Shown: positions 18,020-27,160 of the stretch, in pieces
Position numbering within the stretch: the stretch's first letter is position 1
Layout of the letters: each line of letters opens with the position of its first letter
Source of the DNA: Gammaproteobacteria bacterium
GTDB lineage: Bacteria; Pseudomonadota; Gammaproteobacteria; SZUA-140
Direction of reading: 5' to 3'
DNA length: 55,461 bases
Assembly: GCA_016218365.1 (NCBI GenBank)
Contig: JACREF010000029.1
Coordinates: 1-55,461, forward strand
Notes under the pieces: model-generated
Seen by the model: the letters and a program-made list of their open reading frames with translations, nothing else
Told to the model about the DNA's origin: nothing
The model's database searches: none
Made by a program: the position numbers and the translations under genes

Positions 18020-19686
18020 TGTCCGGACCTGCCGACCCAATACGGTTACCCCCTGAACCACCACCCAAACCCCGGCTGTGGCGCTTCAGCGGTGGTGTCA
18101 GTCCGCCCTACAACAAGACCATGTCGTCAGTACACGAGACCACCGTCGCGCGCCTGCCGGCACGGCTGATATTGCCGCTGCATCAGCATATCGGCGAGGC
18201 CGCCGACCCGCTGGTCAAGGTCGGTGACCAGGTGCTGAAGGGTCAGCAGATCGCCCGCGCCAACGGCTATGTCAGCGCACCGGTCCATGCGCCGACCTCC
18301 GGCCGCATCACCAGCATCGCTGAATACCCGATCCCCCACCCGTCAGGGCTGAGCGCCCTGTGCATCGTCGTGGACAGCGATGGCCGCGACCAATGGCGTG
18401 AACGCGCGCCGCTGGGTGACCAGTTTGCCGCGCTGGAACCCAGTGCGCTGCGCAACGTCATCCGCGAGGCGGGTATCGTTGGCCTGGGCGGCGCCGGCTT
18501 CCCGACCTACATCAAACTCAACCCCGGCCACGACAAGGTCATCGATACCCTGGTCGTCAACGGTGTCGAATGTGAACCTTATATCACCTGTGACGATCGG
18601 TTGATGCGGGAGCGCCCCAGCGACATCATTCAGGGGCTGATCATCGCCCGCCACGCGTTGCAGGCCAGGCAATGCCTGATCGCCATCGAGGAAAACAAGC
18701 CCGAGGCCATCGAGGCGATGCGCCGCGCGATCGAGGGTCTGGAAAACTTTGCCGTCGTCCCGGTGCCGACACTGTATCCGCAGGGCGATGCCAAGCGCCT
18801 GATCAAGACCCTGACCGGCAAGGAGGTGCCGAGCAACGGCCTGAGCATGCAGATCGGTGTCGTGGTCGTCAATGTCGGCACTGCGGCGGCCATCTACCGC
18901 GCCATCTATCATGACGAACCGCTGATCTCGCGCTACACCACCATCACCGGCACCGCCGTCGCCGCACCGCGCAACCTCGAGGTATTGATCGGCACACCGA
19001 TCCGCGAGCTGCTGGAACAATGTGCGGCCGACAGCAGCGATCTCGGCGAGCTGATCATGGGTGGTCCGATGATGGGTTTTGCGCTGCAATCCATTGACCT
19101 GCCGGTCATCAAGACCACGAACTGCCTGCTGGCACTGGCAAGAAGCAAACAGCCACCTGCGCCCACGGTCATGCCCTGCATCCGTTGCGGCGCCTGCATG
19201 GATGCCTGCCCGGTCAACCTGATGCCCCAGCAGATGTACTGGCATGCCAAGGCCAAGGATTTCGAAAAAACCCAGGAATATAACCTGTTTGACTGCATTG
19301 AATGCGGTTGCTGTTCCTATGTCTGTCCCAGCCATCTGCCGCTGGTGCAGTATTATCGCTATGCCAAGGGTGAGATCTGGACAGCCGAACGTGAACGGGA
19401 AAAAGCCGATCTCGCCCGAACACGTCACGAATCACGCCAGGCACGACTGGAGCGCGAAAAGGCCGAAAAAGAGGCCCGTCGCAAGGCCAAACAGGCCGCG
19501 ATGCCGCAGGACATGGGGCAGCAAGGCCGCGAGGCCAAGCAGGCCGAGATCCAGGCTGCGATGGATCGTGCGCGTCAACGCCGCGATGAGGCGATTGCCC
19601 GGGTCCAGCACCAGCGCGAGCCTACACCGCCGGCCTCAGCCGCCGCGCCAGACGGCTCCCGACCTGACGATGACCACCAGACCTGA
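18019..19686 (+). CDS. rsxC: Rsx/Rnf electron transport complex subunit C
   Basis: Peripheral subunit of 555 residues with the NADH/FMN-binding domain. The Gly-rich GLGGAGFPTYIKL lies near residue 160. The C-terminal [4Fe-4S] pair is CIRCGACMDACPVNL and CIECGCCSYVCPSHL (about 393-445). From about 455 comes a charged Lys/Arg/Glu/Ala coiled tail of about 90 residues; E. coli RsxC has a longer repetitive tail there, so tail length varies naturally. The ATG at 18019 follows the rsxB TGA with one-base overlap; the frame is open further upstream but inside rsxB. Confidence 0.96.
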   Translation: MSGPADPIRLPPEPPPKPRLWRFSGGVSPPYNKTMSSVHETTVARLPARLILPLHQHIGEAADPLVKVGDQVLKGQQIARANGYVSAPVHAPTSGRITSIAEYPIPHPSGLSALCIVVDSDGRDQWRERAPLGDQFAALEPSALRNVIREAGIVGLGGAGFPTYIKLNPGHDKVIDTLVVNGVECEPYITCDDRLMRERPSDIIQGLIIARHALQARQCLIAIEENKPEAIEAMRRAIEGLENFAVVPVPTLYPQGDAKRLIKTLTGKEVPSNGLSMQIGVVVVNVGTAAAIYRAIYHDEPLISRYTTITGTAVAAPRNLEVLIGTPIRELLEQCAADSSDLGELIMGGPMMGFALQSIDLPVIKTTNCLLALARSKQPPAPTVMPCIRCGACMDACPVNLMPQQMYWHAKAKDFEKTQEYNLFDCIECGCCSYVCPSHLPLVQYYRYAKGEIWTAEREREKADLARTRHESRQARLEREKAEKEARRKAKQAAMPQDMGQQGREAKQAEIQAAMDRARQRRDEAIARVQHQREPTPPASAAAPDGSRPDDDHQT

Positions 19687-19704
19687 CCACACGACACAGG
19701 CCCG

Positions 19705-20778
19705 ATGAAACTTAACACTCCGACATCACCGTTTATCCATGCACCGATCACTGTCACCGGCGTGATGATGCGCGTCATCCTGGCGCTGATCCCGGGCGTT
19801 GCGGCCTATGTCTGGTTCTTCGGCTACGGCATTGCGGTCAACATGGTACTCGCCGCGCTGACCGCCGTGATCAGCGAGGCTGTCATCCTCAGACTGCGGC
19901 AACGCCCGTTGCGACCCTACCTGACTGATTGCAGCGCCCTACTGACCGCGCTGTTGCTGGCACTGGCGATCCCGCCAATCGTTCCATGGTGGGTGCCGGT
20001 CATCGGCACGCTGTTTGCGATCGTCATTGCCAAACACCTGTATGGCGGACTGGGCTATAACCCGTTCAATCCGGCGATGATCGGCTATGTAGTACTGCTG
20101 GTCTCGTTCCCAGTGGAGATGACGAGCTGGATTCCGATCAATACCTTCAGCGAGCACAGCCTGAATCTGTTCGAATCGATCAGATTCTCGCTGTTCGGAC
20201 AGCTGCCGGCCGGCGTCACCATCGACGCCATCACCTCGGCCACCCCGCTCGATACCTTGAAGATGCATCTGGCACAAGGCAATACGGTCTCCGAGATCCG
20301 CGCCCAGCTCGGACTGGATGAAGAAACCAGTCGCCTGCTGAGCGTAATCCCGATCTTCGGCGCCATCGGCGGCAAGGGCTGGGAGTGGGTCAGCGGCGGT
20401 TTTCTGATCGGCGGCCTGTGGCTGCTGTATCTGCGCATCATCAGCTGGCATATCCCGGTCGCCATGCTGGGTGCGATGGCACTGCTGACCGGTCTCTTCT
20501 CACTGATCAATCCAGGCCATTATGCACCACCGCTATTTCATCTGTTCAGCGGTGCCGTGATGCTCGGGGCCTTCTTCATCGCCACCGACCCGGTCACGGC
20601 AGCCGCCAGCCCGCGCGGCAGACTGGTCTATGGCGCCGGCATCGGCGTACTGGCCTTCGTCATCCGCGCTTGGGGAGGCTATCCGGACAGCATCGCCTTC
20701 GCCGTGCTGCTGATGAACATGCTGGTGCCACTGATCGACCAACACCTCCGGCCCCGTGTCTTCGGCCATGACAGGTAA
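19705..20778 (+). CDS. rsxD: Rsx/Rnf electron transport complex subunit D
   Basis: Membrane subunit carrying covalent FMN, 357 residues with about nine helices. The FMN attachment Thr is in the periplasmic loop TSATPLDTLK (near residue 180), preceded by VTIDAI. YNPFNPAMIGY is the conserved NqrB/RnfD motif, and ATDPVTAAASPRGRLVYG lies in the second half. It follows rsxC by 18 nt and precedes rsxG by 6 nt. Confidence 0.96.
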   Translation: MKLNTPTSPFIHAPITVTGVMMRVILALIPGVAAYVWFFGYGIAVNMVLAALTAVISEAVILRLRQRPLRPYLTDCSALLTALLLALAIPPIVPWWVPVIGTLFAIVIAKHLYGGLGYNPFNPAMIGYVVLLVSFPVEMTSWIPINTFSEHSLNLFESIRFSLFGQLPAGVTIDAITSATPLDTLKMHLAQGNTVSEIRAQLGLDEETSRLLSVIPIFGAIGGKGWEWVSGGFLIGGLWLLYLRIISWHIPVAMLGAMALLTGLFSLINPGHYAPPLFHLFSGAVMLGAFFIATDPVTAAASPRGRLVYGAGIGVLAFVIRAWGGYPDSIAFAVLLMNMLVPLIDQHLRPRVFGHDR

Positions 20779-20784
20779 CCCGCC

Positions 20785-21450
20785 ATGACCTCTCTGCTCC
20801 GCCACATGCTGATCATGGCCGCGCTGCTCGGGTTATTTGCACTGGTCGGCACCGGCATCGTCGCCTTTACCCAGGACAACACCAGAGAGCGGATTGCCGA
20901 GAATGAGCGCCAGACACTGCTGCGCAGCCTGCATGCCCTGGTCCCGCCAGCACTGCATGACAATGATCTCATCCAGGATGTCATTGTGATCACCGATCAG
21001 CCGCTGCTGGGATCACGCAAACCAGTGAAGGTATTCAGGGCGCGGATGCAAGGCCAGCCGGTGGCCGCGATCGTGGCCTGTGTGGCACCGGATGGTTACA
21101 GTGGCGACATCAATCTACTGGTGGCGATCAACTATGAAGGCAAGATACTTGGAGTACGCGCCGTCACCCACCATGAGACGCCGGGATTGGGCGATTACAT
21201 CGAAATTCAAAAATCAAAATGGATCTACAGTTTTGAGGGTCATTCATTGGCCGACCCAGGTGATCTGGGCTGGCACGTGATCAAGGATGGTGGTATTTTT
21301 GATCAATTCACCGGGGCCACGATCACGCCTCGTGCAGTGGTCAAGGCCGTCCATAACAGCCTCAAATATTTTGCAGCACATCGGGAGCAGCTGTTTTCAG
21401 CTCCATCACCTGATCCAAGCGGAGATATCACTCATGGCCAGCAACGTTGA
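20785..21450 (+). CDS. rsxG: Rsx/Rnf electron transport complex subunit G
   Basis: Periplasmic FMN-binding subunit, 221 residues. It has one N-terminal helix (MLIMAALLGLFALVGTGIVAF) followed by the FMN-binding domain. The covalent-flavin Thr is in FTGATITPRAVV (near residue 175-178), and HHETPGLGD is conserved in the family. The C-terminal 30 residues are poorly conserved. Its stop lies 17 nt inside the start of rsxE, whose GGAGA ribosome-binding site is in rsxG. Confidence 0.95.
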   Translation: MTSLLRHMLIMAALLGLFALVGTGIVAFTQDNTRERIAENERQTLLRSLHALVPPALHDNDLIQDVIVITDQPLLGSRKPVKVFRARMQGQPVAAIVACVAPDGYSGDINLLVAINYEGKILGVRAVTHHETPGLGDYIEIQKSKWIYSFEGHSLADPGDLGWHVIKDGGIFDQFTGATITPRAVVKAVHNSLKYFAAHREQLFSAPSPDPSGDITHGQQR

Positions 21451-22138
21451 TTACCGCGCCATCGCCCGCGACGGGCTGTGGAAGAGCAATCCTGGCCTGG
21501 TACAGATCCTCGGTCTGTGTCCGCTGCTGGCCACCTCCAACTCCGCGGTCAATGGCCTGGGCCTGGGTATTGCGACGCTGCTGACACTGGTGATCTCCAA
21601 TGGCTCGATCTCGCTGATCCGCAACTGGGTGCGTCAGGATATCCGCATCCCGGTCTTTGTGCTGGTCATCGCCTCGGTGGTCACGGCCATCGAGCTGTCG
21701 ATGAATGCCTACTTCCATGACCTGTACCTGATTCTTGGTATCTTCATCCCGCTGATTGTCACCAACTGTATCATCACTGCGCGTGCCGAGTCCTTTGCCT
21801 CGAAGAATCCGCTACTGCCGTCACTGGTCGACGGCTTCATGATGGGACTGGGACTGCTGCTGGTTATGGTGGCGCTAGGGATGATACGGGAATTGCTCGG
21901 TCATGGCACCGTGTTTGCCAATGCCCATCTGATGCTGGGTGATCTCGGCCACCAACTCAATATTACGGTATTTGATCACTACCACGACTTTCTGCTGGCG
22001 ATCCTGCCCCCGGGCGCCTTCATCGGCCTGGGACTGCTGATCGCGCTGAAGAACACCATCGACAGCAAGATGGCCGGCCGCAAGACTGTGGCCGTGGCCC
22101 GCGAGGCTACCCCCACGCCCGGAACCTCGGCCGCTTAA
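21434..22138 (+). CDS. rsxE: Rsx/Rnf electron transport complex subunit E
   Basis: Six-helix membrane subunit related to rsxA, 234 residues from the ATG at 21434, which follows GGAGA. GLWKSNPGLVQILGLCPLLA carries the first cluster Cys and VTNCIITARAES the second; with RsxA these bind the [2Fe-2S] that carries electrons across the membrane. The upstream frame to 21287 is inside rsxG and not needed. It is followed 17 nt later by nth, the same continuation as in E. coli. Confidence 0.95.
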   Translation: MASNVDYRAIARDGLWKSNPGLVQILGLCPLLATSNSAVNGLGLGIATLLTLVISNGSISLIRNWVRQDIRIPVFVLVIASVVTAIELSMNAYFHDLYLILGIFIPLIVTNCIITARAESFASKNPLLPSLVDGFMMGLGLLLVMVALGMIRELLGHGTVFANAHLMLGDLGHQLNITVFDHYHDFLLAILPPGAFIGLGLLIALKNTIDSKMAGRKTVAVAREATPTPGTSAA

Positions 22139-22155
22139 GTTCCGCCGCACCACAC

Positions 22156-22815
22156 ATGAACGCCTTACAGTGCGAAGAACTGTTCTCCAGGCTGCGGCAG
22201 CATAACCCGCATCCGACCACCGAGCTGCATTACACCACACCGTTTGAACTGTTGATCGCGGTGATGCTGTCGGCTCAGGCCACCGACACGTCCGTCAACA
22301 AGGCCACCGCCGCGCTATTCCGCACCGCCAACACCCCGGCAGCGCTACTGGCCCTCGGTGAAGATGGCCTGAGACACTATATAAGAACCATCGGCCTGTA
22401 CAACAGCAAGGCCAGAAACATCGTGGCTACCTGCCAGATCCTGATCGACAAGCACAGCGGACAGGTTCCGGATGATCGCGCATCCCTTGAGGTACTCCCC
22501 GGTGTCGGACGCAAAACCGCCAACGTCATCCTCAATACCGCCTTCGGCCAACCGACCATTGCTGTAGACACCCATATCTTCCGGGTTGCCAATCGCACCG
22601 GTCTGGCACCTGGAAAAAACGTCGCCGAAGTGGAACACAAACTGTTGCAAACAGTACCCGGGAAGTATCAGCACGATGCCCATCATTGGCTGATCCTGCA
22701 TGGTCGTTATATCTGCCTGGCGCGCCGACCACGCTGCACACAATGTATCATTGCCGATCTATGCGCCTATCAGGACAAACAGCCGCCACAGGAGGCCGCG
22801 AATGTTCGGCAATGA
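22156..22815 (+). CDS. nth: Endonuclease III
   Basis: Base-excision repair DNA glycosylase/AP lyase for oxidised pyrimidines, 219 residues. The helix-hairpin-helix LPGVGRKTANVIL (near residue 114) includes the catalytic Lys. VDTHIFRVANR holds the catalytic Asp. The [4Fe-4S] loop C-X6-C-X2-C-X5-C (CLARRPRCTQC...C) is complete near the C-terminus. It shares the rsx operon and overlaps the DUF1841 gene by 14 nt. Confidence 0.97.
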   Translation: MNALQCEELFSRLRQHNPHPTTELHYTTPFELLIAVMLSAQATDTSVNKATAALFRTANTPAALLALGEDGLRHYIRTIGLYNSKARNIVATCQILIDKHSGQVPDDRASLEVLPGVGRKTANVILNTAFGQPTIAVDTHIFRVANRTGLAPGKNVAEVEHKLLQTVPGKYQHDAHHWLILHGRYICLARRPRCTQCIIADLCAYQDKQPPQEAANVRQ

Positions 22816-23239
22816 CCGTGACCAGCTGCGGCGCTTTTTTTTCTCGGTCTGGAACAAGACCCGGTCACACCAGGCACTCGAACCGCTGGAACAGCAGATA
22901 TCCTCGGTCCTGCAACAGCACCCGGAGTATCACCGGCTACTGGAACAGGACCCCGACACCGAAGCCGGCCGCGATTACCTGCCCGAACACGGACAGACCA
23001 ATCCCTACCTTCATCTGGGGCTGCATATCGCACTGCAGGAACAGCTGGCCACGCACCGCCCCGCAGCCATCGCCGGGCTGTACCAGGATCTGCTGGCGCT
23101 GAGCGGTGGAGACAGCCATGCCACCGAACACTGGATGATGGAATGCCTGGCAGAGATGCTCTGGCAGGCTCAACGCCATGGGCTCCCGCCCGATCAACAT
23201 GCCTACCTGGACTGCCTGAATAAACTGACAGGCCGATAA
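22802..23239 (+). CDS. DUF1841 family protein
   Basis: Small cytosolic protein of unknown function, 145 residues. The start is the ATG at 22802, 14 nt inside nth, behind GGAGG. The family layout is clear: MFGNDRDQLRRFFFSVWNK, then EYHRLLEQD, NPYLHLGLHIALQEQL and the C-terminal HWMMECLAEMLW. It follows nth in many gammaproteobacteria. It closes the rsx operon; an AT-rich gap follows. Confidence 0.9.
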   Translation: MFGNDRDQLRRFFFSVWNKTRSHQALEPLEQQISSVLQQHPEYHRLLEQDPDTEAGRDYLPEHGQTNPYLHLGLHIALQEQLATHRPAAIAGLYQDLLALSGGDSHATEHWMMECLAEMLWQAQRHGLPPDQHAYLDCLNKLTGR

Positions 23240-23587
23240 CCCTCACTTACAATTACTTATATTTATAATCAACAAGTTAGATCAAAAATTACCGCTTGCC
23301 GGCTAAACAGATTTGTTAAATACATCTTTATAAATCAGCCAGATGGCAGGCGCGGGCAATTCAGCTATGTCGACACCCACCCCCGTTTGCTATAATTGCT
23401 CCAGTTTCAACCATTGGGGATCCTTCTCCTATTTCTGAGCAGTAATCATTAGGGACCAGACCCACGCCCCTTCCAGAAGATCGCAGTACCAAGATCTTGA
23501 GGTCCCGGCACAGATGAAAGTTAACTTGCGGCACGCAGCCTGAGACCCTCCGGCGTCGAGTCGCTCAAATTAAAGTGAGCTTGAATT
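23240..23587 (+). promoter_or_regulatory. 348-bp non-coding region: AT-rich block, promoter, structured mltF leader
   Basis: 23240-23340 is AT-rich with no gene. An extended -10 (TG at 23388-23389, C, TATAAT at 23391-23396) predicts a start near 23403 and a leader of about 185 nt. The leader contains nested inverted repeats: GGGACC (23452-23457) with GGTCCC (23501-23506), and inside it AAGATC (23477-23482) with GATCTT (23493-23498). Just before the mltF ATG, GCTCA (23563-23567) pairs with TGAGC (23576-23580) and would hide the weak AGTGAG ribosome-binding site. No known riboswitch class is recognised. Confidence 0.5.
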
Positions 23588-25018
23588 ATGCCAAGTACAC
23601 TGAAACCCGCTATTGCCAAGACCCTGGCCGCAGGCACGATCATCGTCATCAGCGCCATGCTGCTGACCGGTTACGTCCCCCATCCGACGGCGCTCAACCT
23701 GATCCGCCAGAGTGGCGAGCTGGTCATAGCCACCCGTAACAGCCCGACCACCTATTACGAGGCACAGGACGGCACCGAAACCGGATTCGAATATGATCTG
23801 GCAAAGATGTTTGCGGATGAACTGGGCGTCAAGCTGCATGTTGTCGCCTCTGATGATCTCAACTCCATCATATCCATGGTGGCGCGCAAAGAGGCTGACA
23901 TCGCTGCAGCAGGACTCATCATCACCGATGAAAGATCTCAGCGTGTGCGTTTTTCAACTCCATATCAGACCCTGTCACAGTATATTGTATATCGCAGCGG
24001 CACCAAGGCGCCGCGCAGCATTGACGATCTGAGCAGCGGCATTACCGAAGTGGTCGGCGGCAGCAGTCATGCCGAAAAACTCCGTGCCATGGCCGCATCC
24101 AACCCGGCACTGAACTGGAACGAGAACTTCGACGCCGACATCGAAGAGTTACTGACCAAGGTGTCCGATCAGGAGATCGATTACACTATCGCAAACTCCA
24201 TCGACTTCAGGCTCAACCAGCGCTACTATCCTGAATTACGTGCTGCCTTCGAACTCTCACGCTCAGAGCAGATTGCCTGGGCAATACGCAGGAGCGGCGA
24301 TGATAGCCTGCGGGAAGCGTTGGCGGATTTCTTTAGCCGCATCAAGGAAAATGGTCAGCTCGACAGACTTTACGAGAAACATTTCGGCCATATCCAGGAC
24401 TTCGACTACGCCGGCACCCTGAGCTTCAATGCACATGTCGAACGTCGACTGCCAAACTATGCAAAACATTTCCAGGTCGCTTCACGCAAGGTCAGTATCG
24501 ACTGGCGTCTGCTCGCTGCGATGGGTTACCAGGAATCACATTGGGATCCGCTGGCCACATCACGTACCGGCGTACGTGGCATCATGATGCTGACGCGCAA
24601 GACCGCCGAGGACCTTGGGGTCAAAGACCGCGTCGATCCGATGAGCAGCATATACGGCGGCGCCCGCTACTTCGACATGATCCTCGACAGCATCCCGCAT
24701 GATATTGCCGACCCCGATCGCACCTGGCTTGCCCTTGCTGCCTACAATATTGGTCTTGGCCACCTTGAAGACGCCCGCAAGCTGACCCAGGCGCGTGGTG
24801 GTAATCCGGATGCCTGGGCCGACGTCAAGGAAACGCTGCCACTGCTGATGCAACGCCGCTGGTACATGAAAACCAAGCACGGCTACGCCCGCGGCAGGGA
24901 AGCCGTACATTATGTAGAGAATGTCCGTGACTACTATGACATGCTGGTCTGGAAGTCCGAGAACGGCAGGGTCATCACTGCATCGCAGCATGTCGTCGCC
25001 ACGCTGGCCACACGCTGA
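23588..25018 (+). CDS. mltF: Membrane-bound lytic transglycosylase F
   Basis: Cleaves peptidoglycan to 1,6-anhydromuropeptides in the periplasm. It has 476 residues: an N-terminal anchor (11-30, no lipobox Cys), a solute-binding type 3 domain (about 42-270) that in this family binds muropeptides and controls activity, and a C-terminal SLT domain (about 290-460). The SLT part has IDWRLLAAMGYQESHWDP with catalytic Glu316, TRTGVRGIMML and LAAYNIGLGHL. It matches E. coli MltF along its length. It is expressed from its own promoter behind a long leader and converges on cmoB. Confidence 0.95.
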   Translation: MPSTLKPAIAKTLAAGTIIVISAMLLTGYVPHPTALNLIRQSGELVIATRNSPTTYYEAQDGTETGFEYDLAKMFADELGVKLHVVASDDLNSIISMVARKEADIAAAGLIITDERSQRVRFSTPYQTLSQYIVYRSGTKAPRSIDDLSSGITEVVGGSSHAEKLRAMAASNPALNWNENFDADIEELLTKVSDQEIDYTIANSIDFRLNQRYYPELRAAFELSRSEQIAWAIRRSGDDSLREALADFFSRIKENGQLDRLYEKHFGHIQDFDYAGTLSFNAHVERRLPNYAKHFQVASRKVSIDWRLLAAMGYQESHWDPLATSRTGVRGIMMLTRKTAEDLGVKDRVDPMSSIYGGARYFDMILDSIPHDIADPDRTWLALAAYNIGLGHLEDARKLTQARGGNPDAWADVKETLPLLMQRRWYMKTKHGYARGREAVHYVENVRDYYDMLVWKSENGRVITASQHVVATLATR

Positions 25019-25058
25019 TCACCCGGAAAAATCATCACTTCATCGGCATTTTCTGTAG

Positions 25059-26039
25059 CTACGGCGCCGCTGCAATGACAACGGCGCGGCGCGGTGCCGG
25101 GTAGCCCTCCAAGGTACGCAACGGATCACCGGGAGCGAGAAAGTCCGCCAACGATTCGAAATGCATCCATTCGGTGCGACGCTGCTCACTGACTGACGTA
25201 GTACTGACATCAACGATCCGGACCGCCGTGAATCCACAACGCAGCAGCCATCGCTCAAGCATCAGGCAACTGGGGATAAACCAGACATTCCGCATCTTGG
25301 CGTAACGCCCCTCAGGCAGCAGCACCTGATCGATGCCGCCGTCGATCACCAGCGTCTCCAGCACCAGCTCGCCCCCCGACCGCAGCATGCCTTTCAGTTC
25401 CAACAGATGATCAAGCGGTGACCGTCGGTGATACAGCACACCCATCGAAAACACGGTGTCAAAGGCCTGCAGATCGACCGGGACCTCTTCTACCGCCAGC
25501 GGCAAGACATGCAGCGGCATGGTCGGCTGATAATGCTTGATGGCCTGGAACTGGACATTGAACAAGGCCATCGGTTCGATGCCTATGACCAGACCAGCAC
25601 CTGCCCCCAGCATCCGCCAGCCGTAATAACCGTTGCCACAACCGACATCAAGGACCAGCCGCCCCTGTAAACCGGAGATATGCGGTGCCAGCCGCTGCCA
25701 CTTCTGATCAGAGCGCCACTCGCTGTCGATATCGATACCGAAGATCGAAAACGGCCCTTTGCGCCACGGGTGTAACTGCCGTAGCACATCAAGCAGAATC
25801 TGGTGTTGGGTATCATCGCACTCCCGACCGTGACCGATCCGCACCGCGGATGCTACGAGATCAGTCTCGGCAGGGACAAGATCTGGCAAACGACCCAGCA
25901 ATAACTGCCACTGATCCAGCTGGCCATGCGCCGCCATCCTGCTATCAGCAAATGACGCCAGGCGGTCGATCCAGCCCGGCAACCTCTGCCTGACCAGCGG
26001 GTGGTCAACGAGATACGACATTGCCGCAGGGTTCAGCAC
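25059..26039 (-). CDS. cmoB: tRNA U34 carboxymethyltransferase CmoB
   Basis: Transfers carboxymethyl from carboxy-SAM to 5-hydroxyuridine-34, giving cmo5U in tRNA. It has 326 residues. The Rossmann motif VLDVGCGNGYYGWRMLGAGA (near 126-145) binds the cofactor. RKGPFSIFGIDIDSEWRSDQKW and VFSMGVLYHRRSPLDHL are typical of CmoB. It lies 48 nt behind cmoA on the same strand; the pair makes cofactor and modification. Confidence 0.97.
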   Translation of the reverse strand: MLNPAAMSYLVDHPLVRQRLPGWIDRLASFADSRMAAHGQLDQWQLLLGRLPDLVPAETDLVASAVRIGHGRECDDTQHQILLDVLRQLHPWRKGPFSIFGIDIDSEWRSDQKWQRLAPHISGLQGRLVLDVGCGNGYYGWRMLGAGAGLVIGIEPMALFNVQFQAIKHYQPTMPLHVLPLAVEEVPVDLQAFDTVFSMGVLYHRRSPLDHLLELKGMLRSGGELVLETLVIDGGIDQVLLPEGRYAKMRNVWFIPSCLMLERWLLRCGFTAVRIVDVSTTSVSEQRRTEWMHFESLADFLAPGDPLRTLEGYPAPRRAVVIAAAP

Positions 26040-26087
26040 GCTGCGCCGCGGTTCATCATTGCGGTGCGCTTCATGTCCGGCATACCG

Positions 26088-26819
26088 TCACTTGATCGCA
26101 AGTATCGACATAAAATTCAGGCACTGAAACCAGGTCTCGGCCATGGAAAACCCGGCCGCCGTCAATCGCCGCAGATGGATATCCTCTGTCTCGGGGACCA
26201 GCACCCGCTCCAGTGCGGCCCGTTTCTGACTAATCTCCAGATCGCTGTAGCCATTGGCGCGCTTGAAGGCATGATGCAATGCAATCGCCCGGTCCTGCCA
26301 GGGCTGATCATCGAAACAGACCTTCTCGGACAGTACCAGCACGCCGCCCGCGCGCATCCCGTTGTAGATCCGCCTGATCAATTCCGAGCGCAGCTGCGGC
26401 TCGACAAATTGCAAGGTGTAATTCAATACCACAACCGATGCATCCTCGATTACCAGTTCCCGGATGTCCGCGCACAACAATTCGACTGTCAGGGGCGAAT
26501 CATCATTGGCAATATTGGTGCGGCAGACATCCAGCATCGCGGCAGAGTTGTCGACCGCGACGATCGTGCATCCAGGCCGCCGGATATGCCTGCGCAGCGC
26601 CAGTGTTGTCGCCCCCACCGAACACCCCAGGTCATAACAACGGCTGTCGGCCTGGGCATATTCGGCGGCGATGACACCGACCAGCGCCAGCAGCGTCCCG
26701 TAACCCGGCACCGAGCGTCGGATCATATCCGGAAATACATTGACCACAGCCTCATCGAATGAAAAATCTGCGACCGCCTGCTGTTGGCGGGCATAGATCC
26801 TGTCCCGTTCGCTGTCCAT
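26088..26819 (-). CDS. cmoA: Carboxy-S-adenosylmethionine synthase CmoA
   Basis: Makes carboxy-SAM from SAM and prephenate for CmoB. It has 243 residues from the ATG at 26819; an open frame runs to 26876 but its residues do not match the family. Motifs: DEAVVNVFPDMIRRSVPGY, CYDLGCSVGATTLALRRH as the SAM loop, and LCADIRELVIEDASVVVLNYTLQF. It is first of a two-gene unit with cmoB. Confidence 0.97.
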   Translation of the reverse strand: MDSERDRIYARQQQAVADFSFDEAVVNVFPDMIRRSVPGYGTLLALVGVIAAEYAQADSRCYDLGCSVGATTLALRRHIRRPGCTIVAVDNSAAMLDVCRTNIANDDSPLTVELLCADIRELVIEDASVVVLNYTLQFVEPQLRSELIRRIYNGMRAGGVLVLSEKVCFDDQPWQDRAIALHHAFKRANGYSDLEISQKRAALERVLVPETEDIHLRRLTAAGFSMAETWFQCLNFMSILAIK

Positions 26820-27160
26820 ACTACCCCCAGATCCAGAACACCTCGCCGCTGACCTCCCGGCAATATCGGCGACCATGATAATCCATCATCGGCCTGACCA
26901 CAGTCGTGGCGTTACCCACACCAACCTCACCTGTGACCGGGCGCTATCCAGCGGCCAGATCCGTCAGCAGATCGATTCAAGACAAAATATAGTTTCCGAG
27001 TGAAACAATCATACATTTTAACGAAACATATAACCATATGTTTTATATTATCTATTTTATAATTATCGATGGTGATGCAAAAATCTTGGGCTAAGCATAC
27101 TTCTCATGCTGCCCCACCGGATGTCGATAACAAAGATCATCAGCAAGAAATAAAGAGGCC
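26820..27160. other. 341-bp intergenic region before the PilZ gene
   Basis: No gene recognised. The first part (to about 26980) is GC-rich and featureless. From about 26985 to 27070 it is strongly AT-rich and holds the PilZ promoter and a dyad. GAAACA occurs at 27002-27007 and again at 27023-27028, 21 bp apart, i.e. two helical turns. Confidence 0.6.
27024..27063 (+). promoter_or_regulatory. PilZ-gene promoter with dyad over the -35 position
   Basis: AAACATAT (27024-27031) and ATATGTTT (27036-27043) form a perfect 8-bp dyad with spacer AACC. TATAAT at 27058-27063 is the -10, which places the dyad across the -35 region. This geometry suits a regulator in place of a normal -35. Confidence 0.4.

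Noticed and set aside
18343-19428. A 361-codon minus-strand open frame
   Set aside because: Antisense to rsxC, whose Fe-S motifs are convincing; a codon-bias shadow.
23450-23510. The GGGACCAGACCC region as an insertion-sequence end or REP remnant
   Set aside because: There are no flanking duplication, terminal repeats or transposase, and the nested stems fit a leader structure better.
23400-23587. A tRNA or known riboswitch in the mltF leader
   Set aside because: No acceptor/T-arm pattern, no CCA, and none of the conserved cores I know for c-di-GMP, SAM, TPP, cobalamin or FMN classes.
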